Shown: piece after piece, positions 1 to 9,400 of the stretch
Layout of the letters: each line of letters starts with the position of its first letter
Position numbering within the stretch: position 1 is the stretch's first letter
NCBI RefSeq assembly: GCF_041359055.1
Contig: NZ_JBGJKZ010000003.1
Location: 1-64,000, forward strand
Length of the DNA: 64,000 bases
Direction: 5' to 3'
DNA from: Paenalcaligenes hominis_A
GTDB taxonomy: Bacteria; Pseudomonadota; Gammaproteobacteria; Burkholderiales; Burkholderiaceae_B
Notes under the pieces: generated by a model
Database searches by the model: none
What the model was told of the DNA's origin: nothing
What the model saw: only the letters and a program-made list of their open reading frames with translations
Translations under genes and position numbers: made by a program

Positions 1-74
1 GAACAGGACAGTGAAACGCCTTTGCGCCGATGATAGTGGGCTGTGCGCCTGTGAAAGTAGGTCATCGTCAAGCT
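1..74 (+). rRNA. rrf: 5S ribosomal RNA, 3' part only
   Basis: The first bases match the distal two thirds of a betaproteobacterial 5S rRNA: the GAACAGGACAGTGAAACG segment, then GCGCCGATGATAGT, then GTGAAAGTAGGTCATCGTC near the 3' end. The gene starts before the window, so an rRNA operon lies just upstream. The 3' end is placed at about 74 by comparison with the family and is good to a few bases. A strong intrinsic terminator follows at once. Confidence 0.85.
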
Positions 75-82
75 CTTATACT

Positions 83-119
83 AAAAACCCCTGTTGGTGA
101 TCCAACAGGGGTTTTTTTT
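83..119 (+). terminator. Intrinsic terminator of the rRNA operon
   Basis: A perfect 10-bp stem (88-97 with 102-111) closes a 4-base loop. It is flanked by five A on the left and eight T on the right. It lies directly after the 5S end and is the expected end of the rRNA transcript. Confidence 0.92.
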
Positions 120-150
120 CGTCTTTTTTCCGTCTTTTCCGTCTTTTTTC
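120..150 (+). repeat. Three tandem pyrimidine-rich units
   Basis: Three consecutive units of the form CGTC-T(4 to 6)-C, of 11, 9 and 11 bases, follow the rRNA terminator. They are probably a slippage product or a decayed T tract. No function is evident. Confidence 0.5.
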
Positions 151-166
151 TGCTTTGTGCTACGCG

Positions 167-505
167 CTAACTGTACTGGGCTCGGGCGCAGCGTGCCGCA
201 GCTAAGTCCCAAGCGGCACAGCCAATGGTTTTATACAGTAGGGGCGTGTGGTGCTTGCGGTGTGACTCATCTTGATGCAGGGCTTGCACAGCGGCCCAGT
301 TGACGCGGGCTTGAATTAAATCCCCGGCCTCTTGGCGGGCGGCGTCATTATTATCAACAAAAATCTGGCTGCCTTGGACCGTACTGGGGTGAATTTCTGC
401 CATGTCAGGGGTATACGCACCGACAGCAATGACGGGGCGGTTTCGGTAGGCTCACGCCATCACTTCCGGCAAAGTAGCTGAGCTACTAGAGCGCGCCACC
501 CCATA
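167..505 (-). pseudogene. Remnant of an ornithine cyclodeaminase / pyrroline-2-carboxylate reductase family gene
   Basis: Read on the minus strand from about 505, one frame encodes VARSSSATLPEVMA, a TGA stop near 450, then AYRNRPVIAVGAYTPDMAEI, a VFVD-like strand, ARQEAGDLIQA and finally a YKTIG...DLAAAR segment. These correspond in order to the C-terminal part of the ornithine cyclodeaminase / mu-crystallin family: the xVGAxTPxxxE loop, the EAGDL motif and the FKSxGxAxxDLA motif. The in-frame stop and the loss of the whole N-terminal Rossmann and substrate half show that it is dead. The upstream part (505-640) translates to nothing I recognise. It is debris beside an rRNA operon and next to a transposase remnant, so deletion or insertion by the mobile element is a plausible cause. 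The family assignment rests on motif order only. Confidence 0.62.
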
Positions 506-679
506 GCTTCTTGTGCACACGTAGATAGTTTTTTGCGAACCATCCGGCTTGATACGCTTTTTAAGCTATTTAGCCGTGCCGACACGGCGTTCTTGAACGG
601 GCGGTGGCTTCATCCGTGTTACTGTTTAACACCTGCCGTACTTGCTCCTGTTGTAGTCATGAGTCTAAAAAATCGGTAG

Positions 680-862
680 ATGCAAGCCCGCTTCAAGTGC
701 GTGAACTGCGATTGCGAGGAAAATGCTGATCTTATTGGTGCGATCAATGTATTAAGGGCGGGACACACCCAGTTCACCAGTAAAGTGAGCGGTGCAGTAA
801 TGCCGCCAGCAACAGGAATCTCCCTAAAAAACGACTCAGAGGTGGCTCAATACCGCACTTGA
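680..862 (+). pseudogene. tnpB: C-terminal remnant of an IS200/IS605-family TnpB (OrfB) gene
   Basis: The open frame carries FKCVNCDCEENADLIGAINV, the distal half of the TnpB zinc ribbon followed by the AD-x(2)-GAIN-x(2)-RAGH helix that ends the RuvC-like domain in this family, and then a short tail ending in VAQYRT. A complete TnpB is about 350-430 residues; here only the last 60 or so remain. The proximal zinc-ribbon cysteines and the catalytic DED residues are missing, so no nuclease can be made. The ATG at 680 is simply the first one left in frame and is not a real start. The segment lies between the cyclodeaminase remnant and a right-end-like sequence. Confidence 0.75.
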
Positions 863-903
863 GAGCTGTAGAAACTCTCACTCGTTAGGGTGGGGATGTC
901 AAT
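861..903 (+). mobile_element. Likely right-end sequence of the IS605-type element
   Basis: Directly after the tnpB stop there is a short hairpin (GAGAG 861-865 with CTCTC 875-879) and then a G-rich run ending GGGGATGTCAATC. IS605/IS1341-type elements typically end with a subterminal hairpin close to the tnpB stop, and in intact elements this region also specifies the guide RNA scaffold. The exact boundary with chromosomal DNA, near 895-903, is inferred. No left end was found. Confidence 0.45.
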
Positions 904-1074
904 CAATTGTGGACTTTCAGTCACGCCTCAAAGCCTCTGCGGTCAGAATAGGTTCAAATTCGTATAATGAATTTATCTTTGCTGCAGAGCCACGGGTTTT
1001 TCTTTCCGTTTGGCGCAAACAAGGTAAAATAAGGATTGAAGGCGATCTGATTGAATTAGAACTTGGAGGAATAC

Positions 1075-1437
1075 ATGTCCCAACCTATGATGCCTGAACC
1101 TCAGTCGGGTTTATCACCACGCCAATTAACTCATGTGCTGTATGGCCTATTTATTCTTGCTTTAATAGCAAGTCCTATCCTTGGGGCAGCTGCACTGGCT
1201 GCTATCGTGGTGGCGTACTACAAACGTAGTGACGTGGCTGGCACCATTTACGCTAATCACTTTGATTGGATGATTAAAACCTTCTGGTGGGGTGTGCTTT
1301 GGGTGGGGCTTAGTGCGTTATTAACCGTGGTCTTTATTGGTTGGATTACAGGTATTGCCGCTTTTGTATGGTTAATTTATCGTTTTGCTAAAGGCTGGCT
1401 TGCTCTGTTTGAAAATCATGCGCCTACTTTAGAGTGA
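1075..1437 (+). CDS. Small membrane protein, DUF4870-like
   Basis: A 120-residue protein with a polar N-terminus (about 1-17) and hydrophobic segments at roughly 20-47, 70-92 and 94-110, ending in a basic and amphipathic IYRFAKGWLAL stretch. The layout and the conserved H and tryptophans around ANHFDWMIKTFWW resemble the DUF4870 family of small inner-membrane proteins, whose function is not established. The start is set at ATG 1075 by GGAGGA at 1065-1070; the upstream TTG at 1063 would place this SD inside the gene. A TATAAT at 963-968 could be its promoter, but no good -35 is visible. It is a single-gene unit ending at the terminator at 1456-1485. Confidence 0.72.
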   Translation: MSQPMMPEPQSGLSPRQLTHVLYGLFILALIASPILGAAALAAIVVAYYKRSDVAGTIYANHFDWMIKTFWWGVLWVGLSALLTVVFIGWITGIAAFVWLIYRFAKGWLALFENHAPTLE

Positions 1438-1455
1438 TCTAAATCATAAAGTATT

Positions 1456-1485
1456 AAAAAGGCAGCCTAAAATTGGCTGCCTTTT
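1456..1485. terminator. Bidirectional intrinsic terminator
   Basis: Stem GGCAGCC (1461-1467) with GGCTGCC (1475-1481), preceded by AAAAA and followed by TTTT. It lies between the converging membrane-protein gene and purU and can serve both. Confidence 0.85.
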
Positions 1486-1501
1486 GTGTTTGGTATAGCG
1501 T

Positions 1502-2350
1502 TTATTTAAACACCACCGTGCGCTCACCATTAAGAAAAATGCGATGTTCTACATGGGCTTTAACTGCACGCGCCAGTACTAGTGATTCCACGTCGCTACC
1601 GACCTGGGTTAACTCGTTGGGGCTCATGTCATGGGTTACACGCTCGATGTCTTGCTCGATAATGGGACCTTCGTCTAGGTCTTCGGTAACATAATGAGCA
1701 GTTGCCCCAATAATTTTCACGCCACGCGCATGAGCCTGATGATAGGGACGAGCCCCTTTAAAGCTAGGCAAGAAGCTATGGTGAATATTAATAGCACGAC
1801 CTGAAAGTGCTTTACACATTTCAGGCGATAAGATTTGCATATAGCGTGCTAAGACCACTAAATCGACTTCAAGCTCATCCACAAATTGCAAAATCTGCTG
1901 CTCTTGCTGGGGCTTGGTTGCCGCAGTTACAGGCAGATGATGGAATGGAATATCATATGTAGCAGCTAGTGCTGCGTGATCAGTGTGATTAGATAGCACG
2001 CCTACAATATCAATAGGCAACTGGCCGCTATGGGTACGGAACAATAAATCGTTTAAGCAATGGCCTTGTCGACTAACTAAGAGCAAAACACGCGCTTTTT
2101 GCTTGGTGTCATAGATGTGGGCATCCATCTGGTAGCGGTCCGCAATATAGCTGAACTCTGCTCGTAGTTGCTCAGCGCTGCTAGGTTTTGGAATGCGGAA
2201 ATGAATGCGCAAGAAAAAACGTTGAGTTTGTTCGTCTCCGAACTGCTCGGCTTCAATGATGTTTCCTTGTTTTTCTAAAAGCCAGCCTGTGACGCTATGT
2301 ACAATGCCTGTGGTGTCTGGACAGGAAATAGTTAGAATGTAATCGCTCAT
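1502..2350 (-). CDS. purU: Formyltetrahydrofolate deformylase
   Basis: The product hydrolyses 10-formyltetrahydrofolate to tetrahydrofolate and formate, which feeds PurT and balances one-carbon pools in the cytosol. The 282 residues match the family length. An N-terminal ACT domain (about 3-85, starting YILTISCPDTTGIV) is the regulatory part that senses methionine and glycine in the E. coli enzyme. A PurN-like formyltransferase-fold domain follows (about 86-282). The catalytic Asn-x-His and Asp are present as N188, H190 (in INIHHSFLPSF) and D226 (in TEDLDEGPI), with the same 38-residue spacing as in PurN. It is a single-gene unit on the minus strand, with terminators on both sides. Confidence 0.96.
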   Translation of the reverse strand: MSDYILTISCPDTTGIVHSVTGWLLEKQGNIIEAEQFGDEQTQRFFLRIHFRIPKPSSAEQLRAEFSYIADRYQMDAHIYDTKQKARVLLLVSRQGHCLNDLLFRTHSGQLPIDIVGVLSNHTDHAALAATYDIPFHHLPVTAATKPQQEQQILQFVDELEVDLVVLARYMQILSPEMCKALSGRAINIHHSFLPSFKGARPYHQAHARGVKIIGATAHYVTEDLDEGPIIEQDIERVTHDMSPNELTQVGSDVESLVLARAVKAHVEHRIFLNGERTVVFK

Positions 2351-2370
2351 TTTGACTCAGTACAAAAAGC

Positions 2371-2407
2371 GCTAAACCTCACTGACTAGAATGCCGTGAG
2401 GTTTAGC
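2371..2407 (-). terminator. Intrinsic terminator after pdxH
   Basis: A perfect 12-bp inverted repeat (2371-2382 with 2396-2407) around a 13-base loop. On the minus strand the stem is followed by GCTTTTTG. It lies between the pdxH stop and the purU start, so it separates the two transcription units. Confidence 0.8.
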
Positions 2408-2499
2408 CTTTTAAATAAAGTTCAATTTTAGCCTATAGTCAGAGAGGGATACCAGCTAAAGCCCTTAAATAGCTGGGTAAATATTTATTCTGTGGTGAT

Positions 2500-3129
2500 T
2501 TAAGGAGCCAGCCGTTGTATTTGCCACTGTTCATCGTCGAGTGTGTAGACAAAGCGGTCATGAAGACGGCATGTACGGCCTTGCCAGAACTCAATTAGGG
2601 TAGGAACCAGATAATAACCGCCCCAGTTATCAGGGCAGGGTGGGTTCTCGCCGTATTTGGCTGCTATTTCATCACAGCGCTGCTCGAGAGCAACGCGAGT
2701 AATGGGTTGGCTTTGGGGTGAGGCCAAGGCACTGATTTTTGAAGCCAATGGGCGGCTGGTAAAATAATCGGCTGAGACTTTGGCTGAGGCTTTGTGCACC
2801 GTACCCTCAAGACGAATTTGGCGTTGCAGAGTGGGCCAGAAAAAAAGTAAGCATGCTTGTGGGTTGTGAGCTAAATCATGCCCTTTTTTTGAGTCGTAGT
2901 TGGTGTAAAACAGAACACCTTTGGAGTCAAAGCCTTTCAGCAACACAATACGAGAGCTAGGTTGGCCTGATGGCGCGACGGTAGATAGACTCATAGCCGT
3001 TGGCTCGGGAGCTTGTAAGCGAATGGCTTCGTCTACCCATTGTGTAAATAGCTCTTTGGGGTCTGTGGTCAGAAGATGTTCTGGCAGATCAAACTTATCG
3101 TATTCGTTGCGAAAATCAGCAAGGCTCAT
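2500..3129 (-). CDS. pdxH: Pyridoxamine/pyridoxine 5'-phosphate oxidase
   Basis: FMN-dependent oxidase that makes pyridoxal 5'-phosphate from PNP or PMP in the vitamin B6 synthesis and salvage pathway. At 209 residues it is close to the usual 210-220. The FMN-binding stretch SRIVLLKGFDSKG (59-71) and FYTNYDSKKG (74-83) is present, as is RQIRLEG (103-109), and the C-terminal dimerisation/PLP segment has WGGYYLVP (169-176) and R188-x-H190 before WQIQRLAP. It starts 2 bp after the stop of chaC on the same strand, so the two are probably co-transcribed. Confidence 0.96.
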   Translation of the reverse strand: MSLADFRNEYDKFDLPEHLLTTDPKELFTQWVDEAIRLQAPEPTAMSLSTVAPSGQPSSRIVLLKGFDSKGVLFYTNYDSKKGHDLAHNPQACLLFFWPTLQRQIRLEGTVHKASAKVSADYFTSRPLASKISALASPQSQPITRVALEQRCDEIAAKYGENPPCPDNWGGYYLVPTLIEFWQGRTCRLHDRFVYTLDDEQWQIQRLAP

Positions 3130-3131
3130 AA

Positions 3132-3746
3132 CTATAAATACTGTACAAGATGTTCAAGTTTAGGGTCTGCTATATTTGCCTGCTTTAGCGCCTGAGCAGT
3201 TTGTAATACGTAATCAATACATGCCCCATTTAAACCGTGGGCACGGTGAATGACTTGACGTAGTTGCTCTAAAGGCATGCTGGGCACATAAGCATCGGTT
3301 TGTGGGTTAATGATGAAAGTCAGTGCAGAAACGGTTTGGCCCTGCGCTGTATAACAATCAACCCATTTAGGATTGTACGCCCCACTGGGCATTTCGCGTT
3401 GCCATAATGCAGGAAAAGTGGCTTTTACCTGATCTGCCGCAAGACGATAGACCACGCCTTCACATTCTCCGCCCTGATCTAATGCGAAAACAATGCCAGG
3501 CAAATCGGGTGTGCCACGATTAATCCTAGACCACAAACATAATGAGCGATGATAACCCGCTAAACGAGCAGCACGTTGTTCTATAAATTCGAACTCGGGA
3601 CGCCAAATAAGAGAACCGTAGGCAAACACCCAAACGTCGCTACATTGATCCCAGTGCAATAAACTGTTTTGTAACGAGAGCTGTAACTCGTCTGAAGTGA
3701 GTGTGCGGAATTGAGAAGAGACCGGAGCAGTAACGTAAGCATTCAT
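3132..3746 (-). CDS. chaC: Glutathione-specific gamma-glutamylcyclotransferase
   Basis: ChaC-family enzyme that cleaves glutathione to 5-oxoproline and Cys-Gly in the cytosol. The 204-residue protein has the signature FAYGSLIWRPEF (41-52), followed by the arginine-rich GYHRSLCLWSRINRGTP and a GVVYRL strand near the family's catalytic glutamate region. The gene lies directly upstream of pdxH with a 2-bp gap. A functional link to vitamin B6 is not obvious. The N-terminal 30 residues are variable, so the start at 3746 is the only reasonable ATG but is not proven. Confidence 0.9.
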   Translation of the reverse strand: MNAYVTAPVSSQFRTLTSDELQLSLQNSLLHWDQCSDVWVFAYGSLIWRPEFEFIEQRAARLAGYHRSLCLWSRINRGTPDLPGIVFALDQGGECEGVVYRLAADQVKATFPALWQREMPSGAYNPKWVDCYTAQGQTVSALTFIINPQTDAYVPSMPLEQLRQVIHRAHGLNGACIDYVLQTAQALKQANIADPKLEHLVQYL

Positions 3747-3893
3747 GATCGTTATGAAATACAGGGTAAAATATAAACATAGCCTATTGCACAGAGAGAT
3801 TGGCTATGTGCTTATTATTCTAAGCAAGAACTTCCTAGATATCTAATGCAATTGTTCAGGAAGAGTTGATTTTTACAAAACATAAGGGTTGTT

Positions 3894-4697
3894 ATGGCAC
3901 CGCAGCAACTAAATGCAGAGCGTCGTTTTGGTGGGTTAAATCGATTATACGGGGAAGGTAGTTTAGATCGCCTTCAGGCGGCACACATTATGATTGCTGG
4001 TATCGGGGGGGTAGGCAGTTGGTGTGTAGAGGCCTTGGCTCGTAGTGGAGTAGGTCAGTTAACATTAATCGACTTAGACCATGTGAGTGAGTCTAATATC
4101 AATAGACAGCTACCTGCATTAAGCTCTACCGTAGGCCAAGCCAAAATTGAAGCAATGCAAGCGCGCATTGTTGATATTAATCCAAGCTGTACCGTAAACG
4201 TAGTTGATGACTTTATTGGTATAGATAATGCCAGTCAATTGTTAGCAATGAACCCTGATGTGTTAATTGATTGTACAGATCAGGCTGAGGCTAAGATAGC
4301 CATGATTCTCGAGGCAAAACGCGCAAAAATTAAGTCGTTTATTTGTGGGGCAGCAGGGGGCAAGACGAATGCACTTGCTTTAAAACGTGGTGATTTATCA
4401 CTTAGTACACACGATGCATTATTAGCCAAAATTCGTAATAAGCTTCGTAAAGAGCATGGTTTTGCTAAAGTACAGCCAAAACAAAACCAGCGCTCTGCTC
4501 GCATCCCTAAAATGGGCGTGGAAGTCTTTTGGGTAGAGCAAAATGCGGTATTGCCCAGTGCATGGCAGGCTGATTCTTTGGCTCAGGCACCTCAGGGGCT
4601 GTCTTGTGCAGGATACGGCTCAAGCGTCACAGTGACTGCCCCTATGGGGTTTGCGGCAGCACAGGCAGCCATAGACTACGTGTTAGCTAAATCTTAA
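3894..4697 (+). CDS. tcdA: tRNA threonylcarbamoyladenosine dehydratase
   Basis: E1-like enzyme that uses ATP to cyclise t6A to ct6A at position 37 of ANN-decoding tRNAs. The 267 residues show the adenylation Rossmann motif GIGGVGSW (36-43), the acidic strand end D60, and NINRQLPAL (68-76), which is typical of the ThiF/MoeB/TcdA fold. DCTDQAEAK and CGAAGGKTN follow further on. The gene is divergent from chaC. Its 3' end overlaps that of pabC by 11 bp on the opposite strand. Confidence 0.94.
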   Translation: MAPQQLNAERRFGGLNRLYGEGSLDRLQAAHIMIAGIGGVGSWCVEALARSGVGQLTLIDLDHVSESNINRQLPALSSTVGQAKIEAMQARIVDINPSCTVNVVDDFIGIDNASQLLAMNPDVLIDCTDQAEAKIAMILEAKRAKIKSFICGAAGGKTNALALKRGDLSLSTHDALLAKIRNKLRKEHGFAKVQPKQNQRSARIPKMGVEVFWVEQNAVLPSAWQADSLAQAPQGLSCAGYGSSVTVTAPMGFAAAQAAIDYVLAKS

Positions 4698-5358
4698 TGT
4701 CTAGCGCATCCACATGGGCATCAAGCCAGCCTCGTAATGCGTTGGAAACACGAATACGATCGGCCTGCATTAAATCGGTGCGGTACATGGTTTTTTCCTG
4801 AACTAGCCCCTGCGCAATTAATTTATTGCGATACACACCTGGTAGCAAAGCGTGTGTAAGAGGTGGAGTGAACCACTTGCCTTGTTGAAAAATATACAGC
4901 GTGCTGCGTCCCCCTTCAGTCAGCGCTCCATGTTGGTCGGTGTAAATAATATCAAAATAAGTGGGGTGTTTTTGTAGCCACCTTTCTCCATGCGCCCATT
5001 GGGCACGGACCGTCGTTTTATGGCGTAAATATAAAGGGTCGCAGTGGATAGGCTGAGCAGCTAAAGCCACACGTACTGGTCGTGGGGTGGTAGCTAAGGC
5101 AGAGCACTCCACGGTTACTTTGCCTGTTTTGTTTATGCTTAGTCTGATACGTTGAGGCTGGCAATAACATTGGTGCAGATAGGGTTTTAAACTATGCAAG
5201 ATGGCATCTTGATCAAATTTAAACCCTAATTGGCAAGCAGAGCGGGCTAAGCGTTGTAAATGATAGGCCAACAAAAGAACTTGTCCGGTCCGCTCCAAAC
5301 GCATGGTTTCAAAAAGAGCAAAAGATGAAGAAGCAGTATTCAGCATAGATTTACTCAT
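4687..5358 (-). CDS. pabC: Aminodeoxychorismate lyase (class IV PLP enzyme)
   Basis: Predicted to convert 4-amino-4-deoxychorismate to p-aminobenzoate and pyruvate for folate synthesis. It is a PLP-dependent class IV aminotransferase-fold protein. At 223 residues it is shorter than E. coli PabC (269) and resembles the C-terminal domain of fused PabB-PabC proteins: the probable PLP lysine is K114 in LRHKTTVR, and the cofactor phosphate loop is LTEGGRSTLYIF. ATG 5358 is chosen because it overlaps the end of pabB by 8 bases (ATGAGTAA), a typical coupling arrangement. ATG 5346 is possible, and a longer frame from 5439 would lie inside pabB. A different class IV transaminase activity cannot be excluded, but the pabB context argues for PabC. 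Confidence 0.87.
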   Translation of the reverse strand: MSKSMLNTASSSFALFETMRLERTGQVLLLAYHLQRLARSACQLGFKFDQDAILHSLKPYLHQCYCQPQRIRLSINKTGKVTVECSALATTPRPVRVALAAQPIHCDPLYLRHKTTVRAQWAHGERWLQKHPTYFDIIYTDQHGALTEGGRSTLYIFQQGKWFTPPLTHALLPGVYRNKLIAQGLVQEKTMYRTDLMQADRIRVSNALRGWLDAHVDALDIKI

Positions 5359-6463
5359 CGAAACGAATGGGTGTACCCAAGACTCGCGCTTTCCAAAGGC
5401 ATTCTTCCCATTCGTTATCGGGGTCCGAATCGATAACAATGGCCCCGCCTACACCAAACTGTGCGCTGTGATCATCATGGTACTCAATAGTCCTAATCGC
5501 TACATTAAGCTGTAGATCTCCGTTAGGAGCCAACCAACCTACGCTGCCACAGTAAATACCGCGGTCTCGTTGCTCTAGGTCATAAATGCAACGCATGGAC
5601 GCAATTTTAGGCGTGCCGGTAATTGAACCACAGGGAAAGAGAGCTTGTAAAAGTTGCGCCACAGAGTGATTCTCACTTTGAGCCTGAATGGTTGACGTCA
5701 TGGTCCAGACCGAGGGGTAGGCTTCTACGTCTAAAAGCCGTGTCACCTCTACCGTTCCGGTTTGTGCGATTTTTCCTAAATCATTACGCAATAAATCCAC
5801 GATCATGATGTTTTCAGCCACGTCTTTTGCACTGTGCCGTAATTGGTGGGCGGCTTGCTGATCCAAAACGGGGTCCACATGACGAGCCGTAGTCCCTTTC
5901 ATCGGTTTAACGCGTAAGGTTGAGCCAGTGCGCTCTACAAACAGTTCAGGAGAGAAAGATAAAATATGCCTAGACTCATCCTTAATATATGCCGCATAAG
6001 GAACGGGATGATTAAAAGCTAGCTGTTGGTAAAGCGCTTGCGGTGCAGCGGAGCTTTCAATAGCTATAGGAAGGCTGTAATTTATTTGATAGAAGTTACC
6101 CTCTTTAATGCCTGCTTGAATTTGTCGTATATGCTTTAGATACTCACTTTTACGGCGTAGCGCATGAGCTTGCAACTGAACAGTATGGGTAGGGGCTGCC
6201 CAAAGTTGGGCTTGTTGAGCAGAGCTAAACAAGTACACGCTTAATAAGGGGCGTGAACTAGCTGTAGCCCAATCTAAGTCCAATAGATGGGCTCCTAATT
6301 CGTAATTGATAACCAGTGCAGCCCAAAGGCCTTGTTGCTGAGCCTGCTCAAGTTGTTCCCAAAGGGAAGGCAGGTCTGCAGCACAATAAGCATACAGCTT
6401 TTGTACTAGACCTGTGAGCTCTAGAGCACGTTGATTTAAGCGGTTTTCAAAACGGCAATACAT
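5351..6463 (-). CDS. pabB: Aminodeoxychorismate synthase component I
   Basis: Chorismate-binding enzyme that aminates chorismate with ammonia from PabA in p-aminobenzoate/folate synthesis. The 370 residues cover the whole catalytic domain, with KPMKGTTARH as the chorismate loop, then DVAENIMIVDLLRNDLG, PCGSITGTPK and RDRGIYCGSVGW. The N-terminal region before about 100 is short compared with E. coli PabB (453), as is common in betaproteobacterial PabB. It starts 3 bp after the uvrA stop and overlaps pabC at its end, so uvrA-pabB-pabC form one minus-strand transcription unit. Confidence 0.93.
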   Translation of the reverse strand: MYCRFENRLNQRALELTGLVQKLYAYCAADLPSLWEQLEQAQQQGLWAALVINYELGAHLLDLDWATASSRPLLSVYLFSSAQQAQLWAAPTHTVQLQAHALRRKSEYLKHIRQIQAGIKEGNFYQINYSLPIAIESSAAPQALYQQLAFNHPVPYAAYIKDESRHILSFSPELFVERTGSTLRVKPMKGTTARHVDPVLDQQAAHQLRHSAKDVAENIMIVDLLRNDLGKIAQTGTVEVTRLLDVEAYPSVWTMTSTIQAQSENHSVAQLLQALFPCGSITGTPKIASMRCIYDLEQRDRGIYCGSVGWLAPNGDLQLNVAIRTIEYHDDHSAQFGVGGAIVIDSDPDNEWEECLWKARVLGTPIRFDE

Positions 6464-6466
6464 AAA

Positions 6467-9400
6467 TTAGGGACGAGATAAAAAGTCGATTAAGGCCTGG
6501 CCTGTGTGAGAAGAGGGAGTATTTTGCACGGTATCAACGGTCCCTTCAACCACCAGTTTTCCACCGTCTACGCCACCTTCTGGCCCCATATCAATAATCC
6601 AGTCCGCTTCGGCTATTAAATCTAGGTTATGTTCAATCACCACCACGGTTTGCTGGGCATCTGTGAGGCGATGTAATACACGCAATAGCTTTTCCACGTC
6701 AGCGATCGCTAACCCTACTGTAGGTTCATCCAACACATACAAGGTATGGGGTTGTTTATAAGCACGACCTGTTTTAGTTAAGCCCTCATCTAAGCGAACT
6801 TTGCTGAGCTCGGTGACAAGTTTAATACGTTGAGCCTCGCCACCAGACAGAGTGGGCGAGGGTTGGCCTAGAGTAAGATACCCCAAGCCCACGTCTTGGA
6901 GTAGTTGTAGAGGTCGCAGTATGCGAGGGTGGGAGGCAAAATAGTCGACCGCCTCATCCACTTCCATGCGCAACACTTCACCAATGTTTTTACCTTGCCA
7001 TGAGACGGAAAGAGTGTCGTTATTAAAGCGCAAGCCATGACAGCTTTCACATGGAATCTGTATGTCTGGCAAGAAACTCATCTCAAAGGTGACTAAGCCT
7101 TGGCCCCCGCATTCAGCACAACGCCCATCGCCGGTATTAAATGAAAAACGCGTGGGGGTCCAGCCTCGCATTTTAGCATCTCGGGTCTGAGCGAAAAGCT
7201 TTCTGATGTCATCCCAGAACCCCACATAAGTGGCAGGGCAAGAGCGGGGCGTTTTTCCTATAGGGGTTTGATCCACTTCTAAGACACGGTCCACATGCTC
7301 CCAACCGGTTATCGCTTGACAATGTTGCCAGTGATGCTGTTCAGGGGCAGCTAAATGGTCTTTAAGATTAGCAAGTAAAATATCGCGTGCCAGTGTGGAT
7401 TTACCGGAGCCCGATACGCCAGTAACAACAGTCAAACGATTCAAAGGTATGCGAGCGTTAACATTTTTTATGTTGTGTAGATGGGCCTGTTCTATAGTTA
7501 AAAAATTTGTATCAGTTTCAATAGGTCTATAGCCCATCATGGGGTGGACTATAGGCTGACGTAAATAATGCCCCGTTAAGGAATGGGGATTAGCCATAAT
7601 AGCGGCTAGATCGCCTTGGGCCACCACTTCGCCACCTCGTATGCCAGCGCCTGGGCCCATATCGATAATATGTTGCGCTTGACGTATGGTGTCTTCATCG
7701 TGCTCAACCACAACCAAGGTGTTGCCATTGCTCTCAAGGCGTTGTAAAGCCTGCAATAAAATACGGTTGTCGCGGGGGTGCAAACCTATGGTGGGTTCAT
7801 CAAGTACATAACACACCCCTTGTAAGTTAGAACCTAGTTGGGCAGCCAAACGAATACGTTGTGCTTCGCCGCCAGATAAGGTGGGGGCGGCGCGGTCTAA
7901 AGCTAAATAGCCAAGCCCAACTTCTTCCATAAAATTCAGACGGCTTTGAATTTCGCTAAAAATATCCCGAGCTATTTGTTGTTCACGCTCAGATAGGTCG
8001 AGCTCGGCAAAAAAATGCTTGGCTTCGAGGATAGGCAGAGCAGAAAGTTGGGCTATACCTTGATTTTTCCACCGGAAAGCTAAAGCCACGGGGTTAAGGC
8101 GTTGCCCTGCACAGCTCGGGCATATGATGGGCTCGGCAGTAACCTCATCCTGATCATGGAGCCACTTAGCTTCTTCACCGCTTTGCTCGGCATCGAAGTT
8201 TGGCACGATACGTCCAGTACCAAAGCAACTCGTACACCAGCCATGTTTAGAGTTGTAAGAAAATAAACGCGGATCGGGTTCGGGGTAACTGGTATTACAT
8301 GAAGGACAAGCGCGTAGCGTTGAAACTGTTTGATGATGAGAGCCAGACACTAGCACCATACGCTGCTGCCCATGCTCTAAAGCGCTGTGTATTGCTTGAC
8401 GTAGCTCATCCTCGGAACCGGCACTAATAGTGAGCTCTGCAATAGGCAATTCAATAGTATGTTCTTTATAGCGATCTAAGCGGGGCCAATTATCAGTAGC
8501 TACGAGCTCTCCGTCAACACGTAGTGCGGCATAGCCCTTGCTGTGAGCCCATTTAGCTAAGTCAGTGTAATACCCTTTACGCGCCACAATGAGTGGAGCA
8601 TAGAGGGCAATGTTTTGTCCGCTGTGATTACGTAACAGTTGTGCCATAATTTGCTCAGCTGTCTGGGGCTCTACGGGCACATTGCAGCATGGGCACATTT
8701 GCGTTCCTAGCTTCACATACAGCAAACGTAAAAAATGATGGATTTCTGTCATGGTAGCAACGGTGGATTTATACCCCCCGCGGCTAGTGCGCTGTTCAAT
8801 GGCCACAGTAGGTGGAATACCATAGACAGCATCTACATCAGGTTGACCAGCTGGTTGCACTATAGAGCGCGCATAGGCATTAAGCGATTCTAAATAGCGG
8901 CGTTGCCCCTCATTAAATAATATATCAAACGCGAGGGTAGATTTGCCTGACCCAGAAACCCCTGTAATTACAGTGAAGGTATCACGCGGAATACTGACCT
9001 GAATGTTTTTGAGGTTGTGTTCGCGGGCATTCAAAATGTGAATGTTGGAGTCCGTGTTTGTGTCCGTTATATACTCGCCCGAGGTTTCTGCTAAGGTAGG
9101 AATGAGGTTTTTTCCTATGATTTGTTGTTCATACTCAGTTAAGGCTTGCCCCGTTAATGATTGCGGTGTGGCTTGAATCTGTTGAGGGCTGCCTGTAGCT
9201 ACGAGATGACCACCTGCTTCTCCGCCAAAGGGGCCTAAATCAATAATCCAATCTGCAGCACGGATTACATCTAAATTATGTTCAATAACAATTAGCGAGT
9301 GCCCCGCCTGTAAAAGCTTACGAAAAGCGCGCATAAGTTTGGCAATATCATCAAAATGCAAACCTGTGGTGGGCTCGTCAAATAGAAAGAGTTTGCCTTT

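Noticed and set aside
120..150. CRISPR-like repeats
   Set aside because: Three short units without spacers; a pyrimidine slippage tract.
909..1097. Frame of 62 codons starting at a GTG
   Set aside because: It overlaps the start of the DUF4870-like gene in another frame, has no SD and no recognisable feature.
3777..3809. 8-bp inverted repeat with a 17-base loop between chaC and tcdA
   Set aside because: The loop is long and there is no T tract or clear promoter relation, so no function can be given.
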